A stretch of 64,000 bases of DNA, from assembly GCA_030512335.1 (NCBI GenBank), contig JAULSU010000003.1, forward strand, positions 5,766,001 to 5,830,000, read 5' to 3'. The DNA is from Immersiella caudata (Eukaryota > Ascomycota > Sordariomycetes > Sordariales > Lasiosphaeriaceae). Position 1 is the first letter of the stretch. Each line of letters begins with the position of its first letter. Both the position numbers and the translations under genes were made by a program. Positions 43,463 through 55,789 of the stretch are shown piece by piece. The notes under the pieces were generated by a model. That model worked only from the letters and a program-made list of their open reading frames with translations. It was not told the DNA's origin and ran no database searches.

Positions 43463-45480
43463 CTAAAAATGAGGAGCATTCAAAAACAACCCCATCAAAA
43501 CACCCGCCAACGTGCCTGCAACAGGAATCGTAGCAATCCATGACAGCGCCAACAACCCCACCCGCTGAAAGTTAACCGCCTTCAACGTGCCATTGCAAAG
43601 CCCAACACCAACCGTCGCACCTGTGATGCACATGCTCGTTGACACCGGCAGCGAGTACTGCGAGAAGACCAACACCGTGATCGCAGCGCCCATCTCCATG
43701 GAGCATCCTACAGCTTGTTAGCATCCCCAGCGTATCAGCGTCAGAGTGAGGGAAAAGACACACCTCGACTAGGAGAGTGATACGTAATCTTATTCCCCAT
43801 CACCTTCATGATGTTGTACCCATACGTCAACAATCCCAAGGAAATCGTCGCGCTGAGCACAGCAAGCTGCCAGATCGGCACAGGGGCCTTGCTGGCCACC
43901 ACGCTCTCTGTCTTCCACGCGGAGTAGATCACCGCCCAAGGACCCGCCGCGTTCCCGATGTCGTTGGCTCCGTGCGCGAAAGAGGCAGTGCATGCCGTGA
44001 GGACCTGCACGAACGAGTAGGTGTGTTCGACTTCGTTAGGGTACTTGGTTGCGTGCGCGTAGACGCGCGCCATGCGCTCGCCCTCGGGTGTGCCGGCGAT
44101 GCCGCTCTGCGCGGCGTGGATGTCGTAGTGGGAACCGTAGAGGGCGCCGGCGACGATCATGGCGGGCAGGCGACGGAAGAGGGCTTTGATGTTGTGCCAT
44201 TCGTACATTTCGCCGTCGCCAATGGGGTTGTTGTGCAGGGTGCGCATGGCCCAGCCCATCGGGCCGCGGTTCTGACGCAGCTTGGCGTGCAGCTTGCGGG
44301 TGCCCTCGGCTTCAATCTCCTTGTAGGTCAGGGCGCGGACGGGGGATTGGGATTCAGGATCAGAGAGCTTCTTCTCGGCGACGGAAGTGGTGCTGTCGCC
44401 GGAGGAGGTAACGGCGGGGGTGGAGTCGTCATGGTCGTCTTGAACGACGGCGTAGTCGGGAATAGCGGAGACGTCGGCGCCTTCGGGGGCGGGGCGCTTG
44501 AAGAGGGCCGGGCCAAGGACGACGTGGTACCATTTGACGGTGTGATCCTTCTTGATGACCTTGGCGTGGAGGTAGGGCACGAAGAAGAAGGCTGCCATGA
44601 GGGCGACGCCGGCACCAGTGCCCATGGTGACGGCGACGATAAAGGAGCTAGGCTTCTTGCTGAGGCCGAGGTTGGGCGAGCCCTTGTAGACGATGGAAAG
44701 TGTGCAGATGGTGGCGGCGATCAGGAAGAAGAAGGGGGAGCTGTACACGGCCCACGGGACAGGGTTCTTGCGGACGTGGACGACGAACTTGATGAGGAGG
44801 AAGATGATGGCCCCGAAGCAGGCGGAAATGGTGGGAGCCATGCCGAGACCAGCGAAAATGGCGCCGAGGCCCTTGCCGCTGTTCCAACCCCATTGCACTT
44901 TGGATGCACCGACCGTGGCGACGCCAACGCCAGCGACAGCGGAGACGAGGGAGTAGGTCGACGAGACGTGGGCCGAATGCCTGGTGCACCACATCACCCA
45001 AGACGACGCGGCAGCAAGCGCACATGTGAATGCCAGCATTTGCACGCCGGCGTTACCCCCGAAGGCATCGTTGGGGATGATCTGGTTCTTGATGGTGTCG
45101 GCCGTGCGAGCTCCGACCGTCTGTCAGGGTGTTAGCTAGATCTTGGCGAAGGAGAAAAGGCAACTCACAATGGCGCCAACCATCTCGAATATCGTACCAA
45201 GCACCATGGCTTGCCTGTAGGTGATGGATCTCGATGAAACACTGGTTGCCCATGCGTTTGCAACATCGTCTGGGGCGGTCAGCAGGGGTCCGAAGACGGC
45301 AAGAGGGCACGCGACCGGTCACGCGAGCATCGACTTACTCGCGCCATTGTTGCTACAGAGCGAGTTAGCATTCGAAAAAGCACGACAAGGTAGTGGCTGG
45401 CGAGGTCAAACGTACTATGCGTCTAGCAACGCGAAGAAGGTGCCGATGGCAAAGACATAGTCGAACTGACTGAGGACCAT
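43463..45480 (-). CDS. PHO89-type Na+/phosphate symporter (PiT family)
   Basis: Five exons, 45480-45416, 45352-45339 (14 nt), 45269-45169, 45120-43764 and 43707-43463, encode 593 aa. Splicing of the 14-nt exon builds the first signature GANDVANAWATSV; the second is GANDIGNAAGPW, so both inverted PiT repeats are complete. About 10-12 membrane spans flank a long cytosolic loop rich in Ser/Asp/Glu. This matches fungal high-affinity Na+-coupled phosphate permeases of the plasma membrane (PHO89 in yeast, PHO-4 in Neurospora), which are normally induced by phosphate starvation. I did not identify a clear regulator site upstream. All introns are 48-69 nt. Confidence 0.93.
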
Positions 45481-47517
45481 CTTGATGGCGTTTGGAGTTC
45501 GAAACTCCGGTGGCGCGAGATCGGGCGGTTGCCGGAAGTCGCAGGTGCTGGGCCGAAGACCAGACCTTCGAGCGAGTGATCTGAAGAGATGGGTTGGTGG
45601 CGACGAAAGAAGTCCAAGGAAACATGGCCAGCGAACGCCCAGTTTTATGTCTTTGGGAATTCTCGGCGATCATCTCAAGATCGCCCGAGACCCCGTCATC
45701 CCCACACACCATCAAGACCTGCCCGGTTCGGAACACCGAGCTTGGCAAAGTGAGAAGAAGCCGACCCATGTCGCCATTGCAAAGAAGCAAAAAAAGTCTT
45801 GCACGGCGCCCGTCGAGATCAGTTCCCGCATCAAACACCCACGTGGGCCATCTGATTGGTCCAGAGATTGTGGGCGAAACGGTTTGAACCCCTGTCGCTG
45901 ATCATGGCCCCGCTTTTACCATCGGAAACCTGCCGAGACTCCAGCCAATTGTCGTGGATTCCGCCGTAGCGTATGGTGGCGTCAACCTCCGAAGCGAGAC
46001 CCCTCATGATGATTCAGGGCCAGACCTCAGCTCCTGCGAGGATGCAACGTTGACACAGGTTGAGTGACTGACGCACTTCCCATCCGCCGCATGCGCTGAC
46101 GTGCAGCCGCCGGACCGCGATCGGAGGAGTCGCGACGTTCTCGATGGCGCCGATGCGTCACGCGATGGGTGAGCAGCGCCAACCTAGGTGACGTGACCCG
46201 ACTTGGCTTTGCCTACGATCTCTTGAGTGCATCTGCGGAAAGCTTGAGCAACCTTGGCAGATCGGCCGCCTGGGCGCAAGATGAAACTATTCCGAAGTGA
46301 GGCATGTCGCACGTGCTCTGTTTCTTGACGTTGAACCCCGCTGCAGAGCTGTGGACCATCGAAGCTAAGCTCTGCAACCTCCACCCGTCCGACACGATGC
46401 CAAACGAGTGGCCACCAGACACGGGGAGCAGCGTGCCCGAGCGTTCGGGGACGAAGATGGAGTTCAGTTGTAGATTTGTTCCTCTTTTTGGCATAAACGC
46501 CGCCTCGGACTGACCGCATTGCCCTCGCGCTGGTCGTTTTGCCTCCAAAGCAAGCGAGTCGCGGTCGGAGAGACGGAAATTCGTGGGTGTGGAGAAGAAG
46601 TGAGCGGCCCACTGGACCTGACCCGCCGGGACGGAACTCCACAAAAGTTCGTTGCTTCTAGAGTTTCCTCTCCACGTGCGCACGCAGTTGGCTCTCCGTT
46701 GTCGCCACATCTCATTGCTCCACCTGTTCCATCGCCACACATGGGTCAAGCTCAACAAGCCCAAAGTTCGAACTTTTTTGCAAGTGTGTTTGGAGACAGG
46801 CAGCCATCTCCGCTGGGGCACGCGGGGTATGAAATCACTCTTGGGTAAGAGCTCGGATGAATGCTAGGGGGAGTGCTACGAGCTGGTCACCCTGGTGCAC
46901 AGGCACAGATGGGGTCTAGTCTAATGAGGCTCTGTCGAATGATCTGCAAGAAGGGCCTGACCTTGGGGGTTGGCATCAGGGAAGCACGGCATCATGTCCG
47001 CGTCCGATGGCCTTTCCCCGGTAGTGATGACGATCATGCGACGACGCTGTGCCACCCGCCTGCGGCATTCATACCCCTGGGCCGTCTGCATCATTCTCGA
47101 TTTTCTTTCCTTCCCATTTTCAGTTGAACTTCCCGCTCACATTTGTCTTCTTGAGTTTCCCGCCTTGTTCCAAGCCGGATCCCCTGACAACTGCATTCCA
47201 CCGAGTTCAACTTGTCTGGCGAAGATGCTCACCCATGGGGCTCTTCTGAGAGCCGATATCCCATGCCCGCTCACAAATCAACTGCACTCCTGCCTCTCGA
47301 TAGTCCTCAATAGTGTGAAAAGCCGTCTATTGCTTCATTGCCAGTGTTGCTATCGCGTCTACAAAGACATCTCTGTAAAGTAATACAAGCGTAGAAGAGG
47401 AAATTGAGGAAAGGTTGCCGTTCATTAGTCATTATTCATAATCCATCAACTGATCCGAAGTTCAGATTCCGCCCCCTGAAGCCCGTCACCATGAAACTCA
47501 CCAAGACCAGAACTTCT
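45481..47517. other. intergenic, 2.0 kb
   Basis: The longest gene-free stretch outside the right end. Frames of up to 200 codons occur on both strands near 46.2-46.8 kb but overlap and show no motif. Upstream control of the phosphate transporter should lie in the left part. Confidence 0.45.
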
Positions 47518-48612
47518 TCACTTCTCAGCAAGAGCCAGATCGCACCAGTAAGCCCTGCATCCACGCTGCCACTCGCCTGTTAATACCCCCGGCCTTTCCA
47601 GTCTCAGTCTGTCCGTATCGCGAAGTCTATTCGCTGGCGGGAGGGTCCGACTGACGGACTCTGACTCTCGACTGTATATCATCGACGGAACTCTGAGAAC
47701 GACGTTGTCGACATTGCCAAGCTGCTCCAGCGGCTTGACGATCGCGGGCAACTCGTTCGACGCTGCAAGGATGAGGCTGGGGTAGAAGTTGACTTCGAGT
47801 CTTTGGAGCTTGGGGAAGCGCTTGAGAGTTGCGATGTCCTCCTCTTGAAAGTATTCACCCTTGATGAAATCGAAGCATGCCTTGGTGTTCTTGGGAAGCA
47901 CGTGGGAAACGAACGCAACGGTGCGGATCCTTCTGAGTAGCGACTCGGAGGTTCGATCAATGAAGACGCCCATTTCGCTAAAGTTTGCGAACGTGAAGGT
48001 GATGGAGCGGTAGATGTGCTCCGAAATCTCGAGGTAGCCGAACTTGCAGGTCTTCATCATGGCGACCAGATCAGCTAGCCGAAGTTGGGGCTTCTGCAGG
48101 ACTCCGGCATTCTGTTTGGCGTCGTAGCACTCCCAGTGGCCGCAAGCGAGCGTGTTGCTGAACTCTTCGTCGTCGCATTTCCGAGAGACGAGGTAGCGAC
48201 CGTACAGCTCCTTCACCGGGCCGGTGCGGGTGACGGAGGGGCAGCCGATGTTTTGGCGAAAGCCGGCGTCGCGGAGGATGACGTCGTAGATTGCGCGGCG
48301 GACGTCGTAGTTCAGCTTGGTGAAGAACGGAGCGTCGACGGGACGGGTCGAATCGAGGCGGATGAGGCGGCCCACCGGGAGTGTCCACTTCATCTCTTCG
48401 GGCCAGGCGATGGGCTTCTCGGTGGTTTCGGGGATGCGCAGGAGGGGCGTGTGCTTTCTCGCCGTTTGGCGGCGGCGGCCTGACATGTCGGGCCTCGCTG
48501 GCCGACGCGGAGAGGGAGAGGTTGCCATTGCGCCGGTGCCTGACCGGAATTGATGGATGCTCGGAGCAGGTTCCGGCAGCGCGACTTGGAGAATATATTG
48601 AGGAGCGCCCAT
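47518..48612 (-). CDS. 2EXR/DUF7730-like fungal protein, uncharacterised
   Basis: A single exon encodes 364 aa. After a basic N-terminus come FFTKLNYDVRRAIYDVIL, VAMMKTCKFGYLEISEHIY and TFTFANFSEMGVFI, then LRRIRTVAF and LQRLEVNFYPSL. This succession (entry helix, 'cell has changed shape' helix pattern, then a leucine-rich-like stretch) is typical of the large fungal families annotated as 2EXR or DUF7730, which resemble F-box proteins without a proven role. A second start at 48528 (MATSPSPRR) is equally good. No defects are seen. Confidence 0.75.
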   Translation of the reverse strand: MGAPQYILQVALPEPAPSIHQFRSGTGAMATSPSPRRPARPDMSGRRRQTARKHTPLLRIPETTEKPIAWPEEMKWTLPVGRLIRLDSTRPVDAPFFTKLNYDVRRAIYDVILRDAGFRQNIGCPSVTRTGPVKELYGRYLVSRKCDDEEFSNTLACGHWECYDAKQNAGVLQKPQLRLADLVAMMKTCKFGYLEISEHIYRSITFTFANFSEMGVFIDRTSESLLRRIRTVAFVSHVLPKNTKACFDFIKGEYFQEEDIATLKRFPKLQRLEVNFYPSLILAASNELPAIVKPLEQLGNVDNVVLRVPSMIYSRESESVSRTLPPANRLRDTDRLRLERPGVLTGEWQRGCRAYWCDLALAEK

Positions 48613-49123
48613 TCTTATGGGATCAGGTTTGGCGGTGCGCGTGTTGTCATCAACGACGTGTCGTGGGCGCTAGTGGTTGACGCCTGAAGGCTGCAGCGCC
48701 CCGAAGAGTCACGAGCTGCCACGTGCCGGGGTGAAGTCCAATTGTGTCCGAATTGGGCGTCGGCGATTGGCGCTTCGCCAGGCTTGGCAGGAGCAGCGCT
48801 GGCGATCTCGCAGGCGTTACCGGAATGGAAATGACGTTGGGTTTGATGTTCGAGCGAGGTGGGTCCGCATTTCGCTGCGCTGGTGCAGTTGTCGCTCGAA
48901 GGAGCTAGAGAGACGGAAATTTTATTGAAAGAATAAAGAAGGTTGGGTGTGGATGGCAGTCAAAAAGCAATCTTCAGAATTGCTGCTGTCATTTGTGACG
49001 GTCCGCACCGGAGGGCCGCTGCGGGGAAGTCACCTTCCATCACCTTCCCACCCAATCGGTGCCTTCCATTTCCTCCACCCTGGACATCGAGCCAGTCACG
49101 GCGAGCTTCCGACTTCTCAGGCC
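48613..49123. other. intergenic, 511 bp
   Basis: Promoter side of the 2EXR-like gene and 3' side of the methyltransferase. Nothing else is seen. Confidence 0.5.
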
Positions 49124-50562
49124 TCAAGCTTCGGGCTTCCTCGCCCAGACAAAGCGAACGAGCATGTAGCCATGGATCTTTCGATTCCTCAATGCCTTCC
49201 GCACCGCCTCAATCCAAGGCCGATACTCCGATTCGGGCCATTTCAAGACATCGTGCCATAGAAAGAGCGTGTACCCTGGAATTCCGGTCAGTGCTGCAAT
49301 CGAACTCTCTGCGGAGAAATGCTGACCTTCGAGGTCGTTATCCAGGGCGGCGCTGATGATGCGACCAACCTCCGCCAGTGTCGGGTCTCGGGCCCAACCC
49401 CCCATGGGAACCTGTTGGAGTTAGCATCGTCACAGCAAGATCGGCAATCTCGACCGCCGTTATCCTTCAAAAACCGAGAGACGCACCTTGAAAGTTTTCG
49501 ACTCGATATCGGTGTACCCTGCCGCTGCCAGCCCTTTCCTCTGCAGGTCGTCGGCAATGACGCTGAACACCGCACCCGTCGCCTTTCCGGCCTCGATGAA
49601 AAACTGATTCCATTTTTGCAAAGCCGGAACTCCATCTATCGTCCCATCATCGCTGCGAAAGTCAGAGTCGATCTCTGCCGACTGAATCCACCCTCCAGGT
49701 TTGGTGTGGGCAAACGCCTCCCTGAACAATGCGGTATAATCACGGATTGAACCCATGAGGTATCGCATGTGGATGAAGTCAAACCGATCCTTGTCATAGG
49801 TCCAGGGGAGTGTGGCATCGTCAACCTCGAAACTCATGTTTGCCGGCGTCCATGTTGGCTGCATCGGCGAGAGATCAGTTCCGATGACATGGGCGTCAGG
49901 ATATTGGTCCGCAAAGTCGCTGTCACGAATGTCAGTAGTCAACAGTGCGGACTATCAAGATCAGTTCCTACATGGCCCATATACCTGACGGGAAGTGTGA
50001 CGTCAGTCAGGAAGTAGGTGCGACGGGTAACATCACAGCAAGCTTACCGGTGCCGGTTCCGACATCAAGGACTTCCTTCTCATGGGGTCAGCTGAGGCAC
50101 CAGGCGTACACTTTGAGCGGACACCAACCTTGACACCATCCGGGATGGGCGCCAGGAACAACTTGCCCCCACACAAAAGTGTGAGATAGTGGTGTCTACC
50201 GTCAAGATCACGGTCTCAGCGGACGGGTGCGCATACCCAGAGGGGTGAAGAGGGCAACACATACGACAAATCAATGGACTCCTTGGCTTGTTGATCATTC
50301 GGCGCATAGTAGTCCGTTGAATGCCGGGCGCTGTGGAACGTTCTTCCGTGTAGCGCGCGGTACTCCAAAATACTGGCCGAAAGTGACGCGGTGGAGCTCT
50401 CACTATGAATCGACAGTTAGCATTCTCCATTTTCTAGATGCTGAAGTTGAGAAGCGCAGGAAAAACGCACGCGTCTGAACCACCCCCAGACTCATAGTCA
50501 TCGCTGAGCGGCGCCGCCTCAATATCAACGCCCGTCATTTCTGTGTCCTGCGGCGCAGCCAT
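49124..50562 (-). CDS. LaeA-like SAM methyltransferase
   Basis: Seven exons, 50562-50471, 50402-50265, 50195-50129, 50078-50048, 49984-49972 (13 nt), 49919-49487 and 49411-49124, close in phase to 353 aa. Splicing rebuilds SSTASLSASILEYRALHGRT, LTLLCGGKLFLAPIPDG and the SAM motif EVLDVGTGTGIWAIDFAD followed by VIGTDLSP. FDFIHMRYLMGS and HTKPGGWIQSAEID are also diagnostic. The family includes LaeA, a nuclear regulator of secondary metabolism, but many paralogues have other or unknown roles, so only the fold is assigned. The six introns in 1.4 kb and the 13-nt exon make this a gene that automatic prediction could easily miss. Confidence 0.9.
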
Positions 50563-51092
50563 GATTACTGAAAGCTGGCCACACAACAAACGTCGTCACG
50601 CAGGTGGGCCGAAAGATTGCGAAACGGCAGTTGGGCTGAACGAGCAAGAGTGCGGGAACCAGAGGCAGGGCCGAAGCAGCTCCAGCACCCAACAACCAGG
50701 TATTATGAGACTTCCCCCGCCCCCGGTCCTACCCCACCTGCGAGATGCCCGGGATGGTCGCCGGCTTGGCAGTCGAGACGGGGAGCAGAAGCCTGCAGCC
50801 GCCGACGAGAACCGCTGCAGCTGATTGGAGCGTATCGCAGCTGAGTCAACGGGAACACCCGACACCAACGACCTTGGCGGCCCGGAACGGGATAGTCGAT
50901 CCAAAGAGGGAACCGTTTGCAGGACGCTAAACCCTAACAGGTGCGGTACACAATGTTTGCTAAATCGTGGCTGTCGATTGTCGTCGGGCCTGAAGTGGAG
51001 CGTGATGAGCTATCCCTCACCATCCCTCCCCGCCACAGTCACCGTCAGTTCTCACGCTTGGCCAGCCATAGCCTCCTCTGTATCATCTAGAC
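50563..51092. other. intergenic, 530 bp
   Basis: Upstream region of the methyltransferase and 3' side of the coiled-coil gene. No feature recognised. Confidence 0.5.
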
Positions 51093-52208
51093 TCAGCGCC
51101 CGCAAGGACGCCCAAGCCCATACCCCCATCTCTTGAGTGCCCCAATCTGCTCCTTCAACTCCTCAACCGTCTCACCCTTGCTCTTAATATCGTCTTTGCT
51201 CTCTGTAAGCTGAAACTTGAGGGCGGTGTTCTCTTTGGTGAGAGTGTCGTTCTCCTCGACGAGATCACGGACGTAAGACATCTGGGTTTCGTTTTCAACC
51301 GTGGCCGTCTCCAGCCCACGCTCGAGATCCGCGATGCGAGCAAACTGGTCCTCGCAAACTTTGACGACCATCTTCAGGGTTTGCTGGAGATTGGCAATGT
51401 GAGAAAGCCGATTTTCGTGCTCTTGGGTGGCCGTGGTGAGCCGGTGGCTGAGGTCCAGGGTGGTAGCTACGCGAATGTCGATTTCCCGCATGGCCGCGTC
51501 TAGCCTGTACTTGAGGCGTGCGATGCATTCCCGCTGGTTGTCAGCTATCTTGGTGGCGGTGTGTAGCTCAATCATGAGCTCGCTGGCGTGTGCCACGTTG
51601 AGAGCTCTTTCGTTGATGAGATTGTTGAGTTCGGCATTGCGGAGGCGGTACTCTGCATTCTCGGCACGGAGGCGCGCAAGCTCGGAGGTGGGGGGTTGGA
51701 CGACGTGGCCGACGTCGAGAGGGTGCTGAACCTCGTCGAATATGACGGCTGGGGCCTCTCTTTCGCTCTCATTCTCGTTCTTGATTGCCGGGGTAGCGGG
51801 TGCCCTCCTGTCGTCGATGCCGTAAGCTAGTGGGCTTGGGCTTTCCTTCGGCTCTTGCTTAATACCATCTTGAGTGCCAGCTCCCTTGGGGATTGCGGGG
51901 CTGTCACTCTTCCGCCTCTTAATTGCTCTCTCCGGTGAGCCCTCTTCATCGTTGTCTTCATGCCGACAAAGGCCATATTCGGCATCTGGGAACCGCAGCC
52001 TCTTCCTGTTCGGAAGCGTCTCCGGCGGCGCCACGAGAGAGGGTAGAGAACCCTGGGATGATTCGGATAGGCTCTTTGGCTCCACTTTGATCAACTGGCG
52101 GCGCGATCGTTTGACAGGAGGTTGGTATTTCGTGTCCTCGTCAATTCGGGACGACCCCGCCATGCCTGTAGCGAGGCCGCGAGAAACGTGGAATCCGTGT
52201 GCAGACAT
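51093..52208 (-). CDS. coiled-coil protein with basic, low-complexity N-terminus
   Basis: A single exon from the ATG at 52208 encodes 371 aa. Residues 1-170 are disordered, with basic clusters (PVKRSRRQLIK, RAIKRRKSD) that could serve as nuclear signals. Residues about 175-365 show heptad-rich, strongly helical sequence: ELARLRAENAEYRLRNAELN, then NLQQTLKMVVK and VEENDTLTKENTALK. This is a long parallel coiled coil. I recognise no specific family; such proteins often act as structural or scaffold components. The start fits a run of good initiation context. Confidence 0.7.
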   Translation of the reverse strand: MSAHGFHVSRGLATGMAGSSRIDEDTKYQPPVKRSRRQLIKVEPKSLSESSQGSLPSLVAPPETLPNRKRLRFPDAEYGLCRHEDNDEEGSPERAIKRRKSDSPAIPKGAGTQDGIKQEPKESPSPLAYGIDDRRAPATPAIKNENESEREAPAVIFDEVQHPLDVGHVVQPPTSELARLRAENAEYRLRNAELNNLINERALNVAHASELMIELHTATKIADNQRECIARLKYRLDAAMREIDIRVATTLDLSHRLTTATQEHENRLSHIANLQQTLKMVVKVCEDQFARIADLERGLETATVENETQMSYVRDLVEENDTLTKENTALKFQLTESKDDIKSKGETVEELKEQIGALKRWGYGLGRPCGR

Positions 52209-53201
52209 GGTAATGTTGGGTAGCAAGGGAACTTGGGAGATTGAGCTGGATGTTGAAGCAAGGTTGCCGGCTTCACATCTTGAAGCTGCGACAACGTTAG
52301 TTTCATGCGTGCAAACCTGCTGGAAACAGGGAGGCGGTACTTACCAAGGCGATGCTGATTGCGAGTCGGACCGTATGCGAGTAGCGATGGAGAAGTTGAA
52401 GGTTTCAGACTCGCTGAGCGGATTTTTCGTGAGAAGTTGCACTTTCGTTCGGAAAGGCTGGTGATCTGATCGGACGAGGGATGCAGAGATGCAATTGCGA
52501 AATGAGTTTGATGGAGAAGGTAGAGAAGAAGGCAGCAGGTGGGAAATCGTTCGCTTCCCATTCGCAGAGAGGTGGGAAGTGTGCCGTTTAAAGGCGGAGC
52601 GGAAAGGGCAAATAATCGGTGAAAAAGCTTCGCCAATCGAGTGAAGCAAAATTTGCTGCCAGGAAACCATGAGAAAAACTGAATTCGTGCACCGTGAACA
52701 GTACCTAGGGAGCTAGAAAATTGGGAAGGAGAACAATTGAGAGAACAATATGGGAGGAGAACAAAGGTGAGGGTGAATAGAGGCGAGGGAGAGCCGCCGC
52801 TTCGCAATTGTGCCCCACGACGCCTCGTCACAAGTCGATTCAATTGCTTCTTGATTTGGTATCCACTTCCGTGCCGACCAACGAAAATGCATTGTCAGCG
52901 TTTCCAGTAGTTCCAGGCGACATATTGGCCGTCTGCGACAAGATTGCCACCATCAAAACGCCGACGCAGTCCTCCCTCCCGCCTGCCCCTCCCCCCCCCT
53001 CAACCTTAACCTTCCACCAACCCATTTCTACCGTCACAGGCCTGCGCAATCTTTTCGCAGTCTGGACCGAGCATATCTGGAACCGCGATGACTGCCCTGA
53101 TGTTTCGTCCCCGTGTTGGCTAGTAGTGCCCAGCCCAGCCTATTTTCTGCACCATAGCTCTCGAGTCCTCAGCGCAATTCCGTCTATAAAAGCAGTGCTG
53201 T
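52209..53201. other. intergenic, about 1 kb
   Basis: Upstream of the coiled-coil gene and 3' of the HET gene. A TATAAA string lies near 53185 without a following gene. Nothing else is supported. Confidence 0.5.
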
Positions 53202-55205
53202 TTACTGCAGCACGAACGTCTCATGCATGAACACCCCCGGCATCATAGCCGCAGCCATCTTCAGCCGTAATATGGTGGGAAGGTTCCTCGGGTGGTCGCC
53301 CAAGCTAATACTACCAGTACGTCCGTCAGATACCACAATCACAATGCTGCCGTCACGTAGCCGGTAAACTCACCAAAGCCCAACAAACTTCCAAGCTCTA
53401 CCCTCGCGGCGCAAGATGCACGGAAAGCCCAGGCCAATTAGCCAGCAGATTTCATCTCCAACGCAAGCCGCCACCTGGGTGAAGCCAATAAACCCGTGTC
53501 TTCCAGTCTGAAAGTGTCTGTGCCCCGGGCCGCGATCATCATTCGCGGCTATCCCATCCTGCGTCGGAACCCACGCCTGGCTATTCTCCAGAGCTGCACC
53601 CAGGACAGAGTGCCAGCTCCTTTCTGTCTCCTCTGCGTCTTCATCCTCCGATGGTACGGAATCGAGTCGCTTGTGGTAGACAGGTAAAGGGTCTGCCAGC
53701 TTTGCAGTTGTTGTCCCTGTTCCCGATATTTCATCGTGGACAGGCTCCGAGAGGATCTGGATAGTGTCGATGCGAAAGCCCTGGACGGTGATGGCCTTTG
53801 CGGTAAAGTCGAACACGCACCGACTCTTCTCACCACCGGACCAATGGGGAGCCCATGACTCGCGATAGAGAGAGGCAGTATCAGCGAGCCTAGCCCACGA
53901 GATGGGGAGAAGGTTGTTGGGGGCGGCAAAGTCTGGGGTCCAGGAGGGCAGGCCGAATCTCCTGACGTGGTTGACAACTCGGTTGTTCTCAACTGCTTCG
54001 ATGAAGGAGAGGTCGCCTGTCTGGTCGTAAATGAGCTTTGCGGTTTGCATGTAGACCTCGCAGACCGGCCCCTCGTACCGGGGCTGTATGTGGAGGGTTG
54101 CTCTCAATGCTTTCAGGATGCCAAAGATGCCATAGACCTTATCCCTTGGATTTGTCGCCTTGTATCGGAACGCCCATCCTAGCAAATGCATCACTGACAG
54201 TTTTTGTGCCACAGCCATATCCGAGTTCCTCATAGCAACGGTATTTGAGTCCGTGACGAATGATCGAACTCGCTCGAGTCCCTGAACCCGCAGGAACCCG
54301 GCTATCACCGGCCAGATATGTGCAAACTCGCCAGTTGGCAGGGTTGCCTCGCACAACTGCTCGTAGAAGCTGTCTTGATGAAACGCCTCGGAGGCCTGCA
54401 CAAAGCGCGCCCATGTCGTCCCGAACGGCCCCGCTACCATGATGACTCGGCGGGCAAGGACGATTTCCTGCACGATCCACATCCGCTCCCACCAGTGATT
54501 GTCTGCGAAGAAGTGACCGAGGGCAATCCAGGAGGGAGTAAAGTTCGGGTTGATGGCGACATGGCGTCTTACGGTTGTGAGTTTCACGCTCCCTCTCTTT
54601 CCTTCCTCTACCTTGTCCCCGGATCGAGTTGCGCATCGGGGAAGCTCCCCAAGACGGGCAAAGCCGTGGACCATCCTGAGGGCATGGATCGTGTATTCAT
54701 CCAGGGGACCGAACCACGCAATAACAACTGTAGCCTTGGTGTAGATTTCGTGCATGAGTGCCACCTGGCGACTGCGCTCGTCGAGGTCGGACTGGTTGAT
54801 GCAAACGGCGTCGATCCAGAGCGCGACAGGGCTGGTGAAGCGGGAATCTTCCGCTGGGTGGGTGCAATTACCGTCGGCATCGCAAGGGCACGACAGGTCG
54901 CAACACGCAAGTGTATTCGTTCGCAGCTGGTGCAAAGCAGCGGCCAGGTTGGGCCGGATGGGAAGATAACTTGTCTCGTTCGCCTCGCCCTCCACGAGTA
55001 GGCGGGATTGCGGGCGATCGTCGCCCCAGCAATACGACAGCGCCTTGTACTGGATGTCTGGTGCATCGAGGGACTCGTCCCGCAAGGAACAGATGAGAGG
55101 AGAGTCCGGGGACCCGGCTCGCAGCCGAAGCAATCGGATGCTCCTGCGGGGCAGCGCTGCGTATTCGTAGGCGAGATTGGGCGCCATGGATTGAGTCTTG
55201 GTCAT
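53202..55205 (-). CDS. HET-domain protein
   Basis: The main exon runs from the ATG at 55205. It contains YKALSYCWGDD (about residue 53), LWIDAVCINQSDLDERSRQV (about 128), WERMWIVQEIVLARR and NPRDKVYGIFGI, so the HET domain and the following conserved block are intact. Reading straight through, the frame stops at 53370 with 611 aa. The stop overlaps a perfect GTGAGT donor. Using it (exon end 53374) with an acceptor at 53305 adds a phase-correct exon, 53304-53202, for 644 aa; I show this longer form, but it is less certain. HET proteins drive vegetative incompatibility cell death. The neighbouring HET copy to the right is broken, this one is not. Confidence 0.8.
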
Positions 55206-55789
55206 TGCGCGCAAACGTCGACGCCGGAGGCGAAGGCATCGTTGCTGTCGGAGGGAGTTGTGAGCCGATTGAGAAAGAAAAGAAGTAGAATCCGGATGCT
55301 GAAGGGGCTGTGCAAGCCTCTGGCAGTTGCCGCGAGCTGAGGTGCGGGTTGAACAAAGGTCATTCGTCGGCGCAGAAGTGCCTGGCTGCCTGACAACGTG
55401 CAAAATTGTGGGACCCTCCTGCCATGCCAACGCCCCTGGCTCCTTCCGTTGGCGACCCTTAACTACAGCTCAAACAATGGCGGCGCTGGCAAAAGCTGGC
55501 AGCTGAGGACTGTCGACCTCAACCAATTTCGGCCAAACTATGGTGGCTGATTTCTACAACTGGCGGTGTCTGCAGCCTTGACCACTTTCAATCCCAGGAA
55601 GCTGATCGCGCTTGATGAATCATCAATCCCAAAAACCCCCAAAAACCCAGATTTCCTATCACACTACGTGCCACGTGAGAACTGAGGGGTTATCGACGCC
55701 TCAACTTGAACCGTCCTAGCGGCACCGGTCTACGCAGCGCGGTGTTTTCCCCTCCTCGGGTAGCTTTACCAAGCCGCAATCCGCCTACA
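55206..55789. other. intergenic, divergent promoter region
   Basis: A 584-bp gap between the intact HET gene (minus) and the HET pseudogene (plus). No other features. Confidence 0.5.

Noticed and set aside
43777..45135. Plus-strand frame of 452 codons
   Set aside because: It is antisense to the phosphate transporter and consists mostly of Gly, Asp and Val, as expected from the complement of its codons.
46184..46821. Two overlapping minus-strand frames of 152 and 202 codons
   Set aside because: They overlap each other in different frames, are rich in Trp, Arg and Cys in a random pattern, and show no motif or intron signals.
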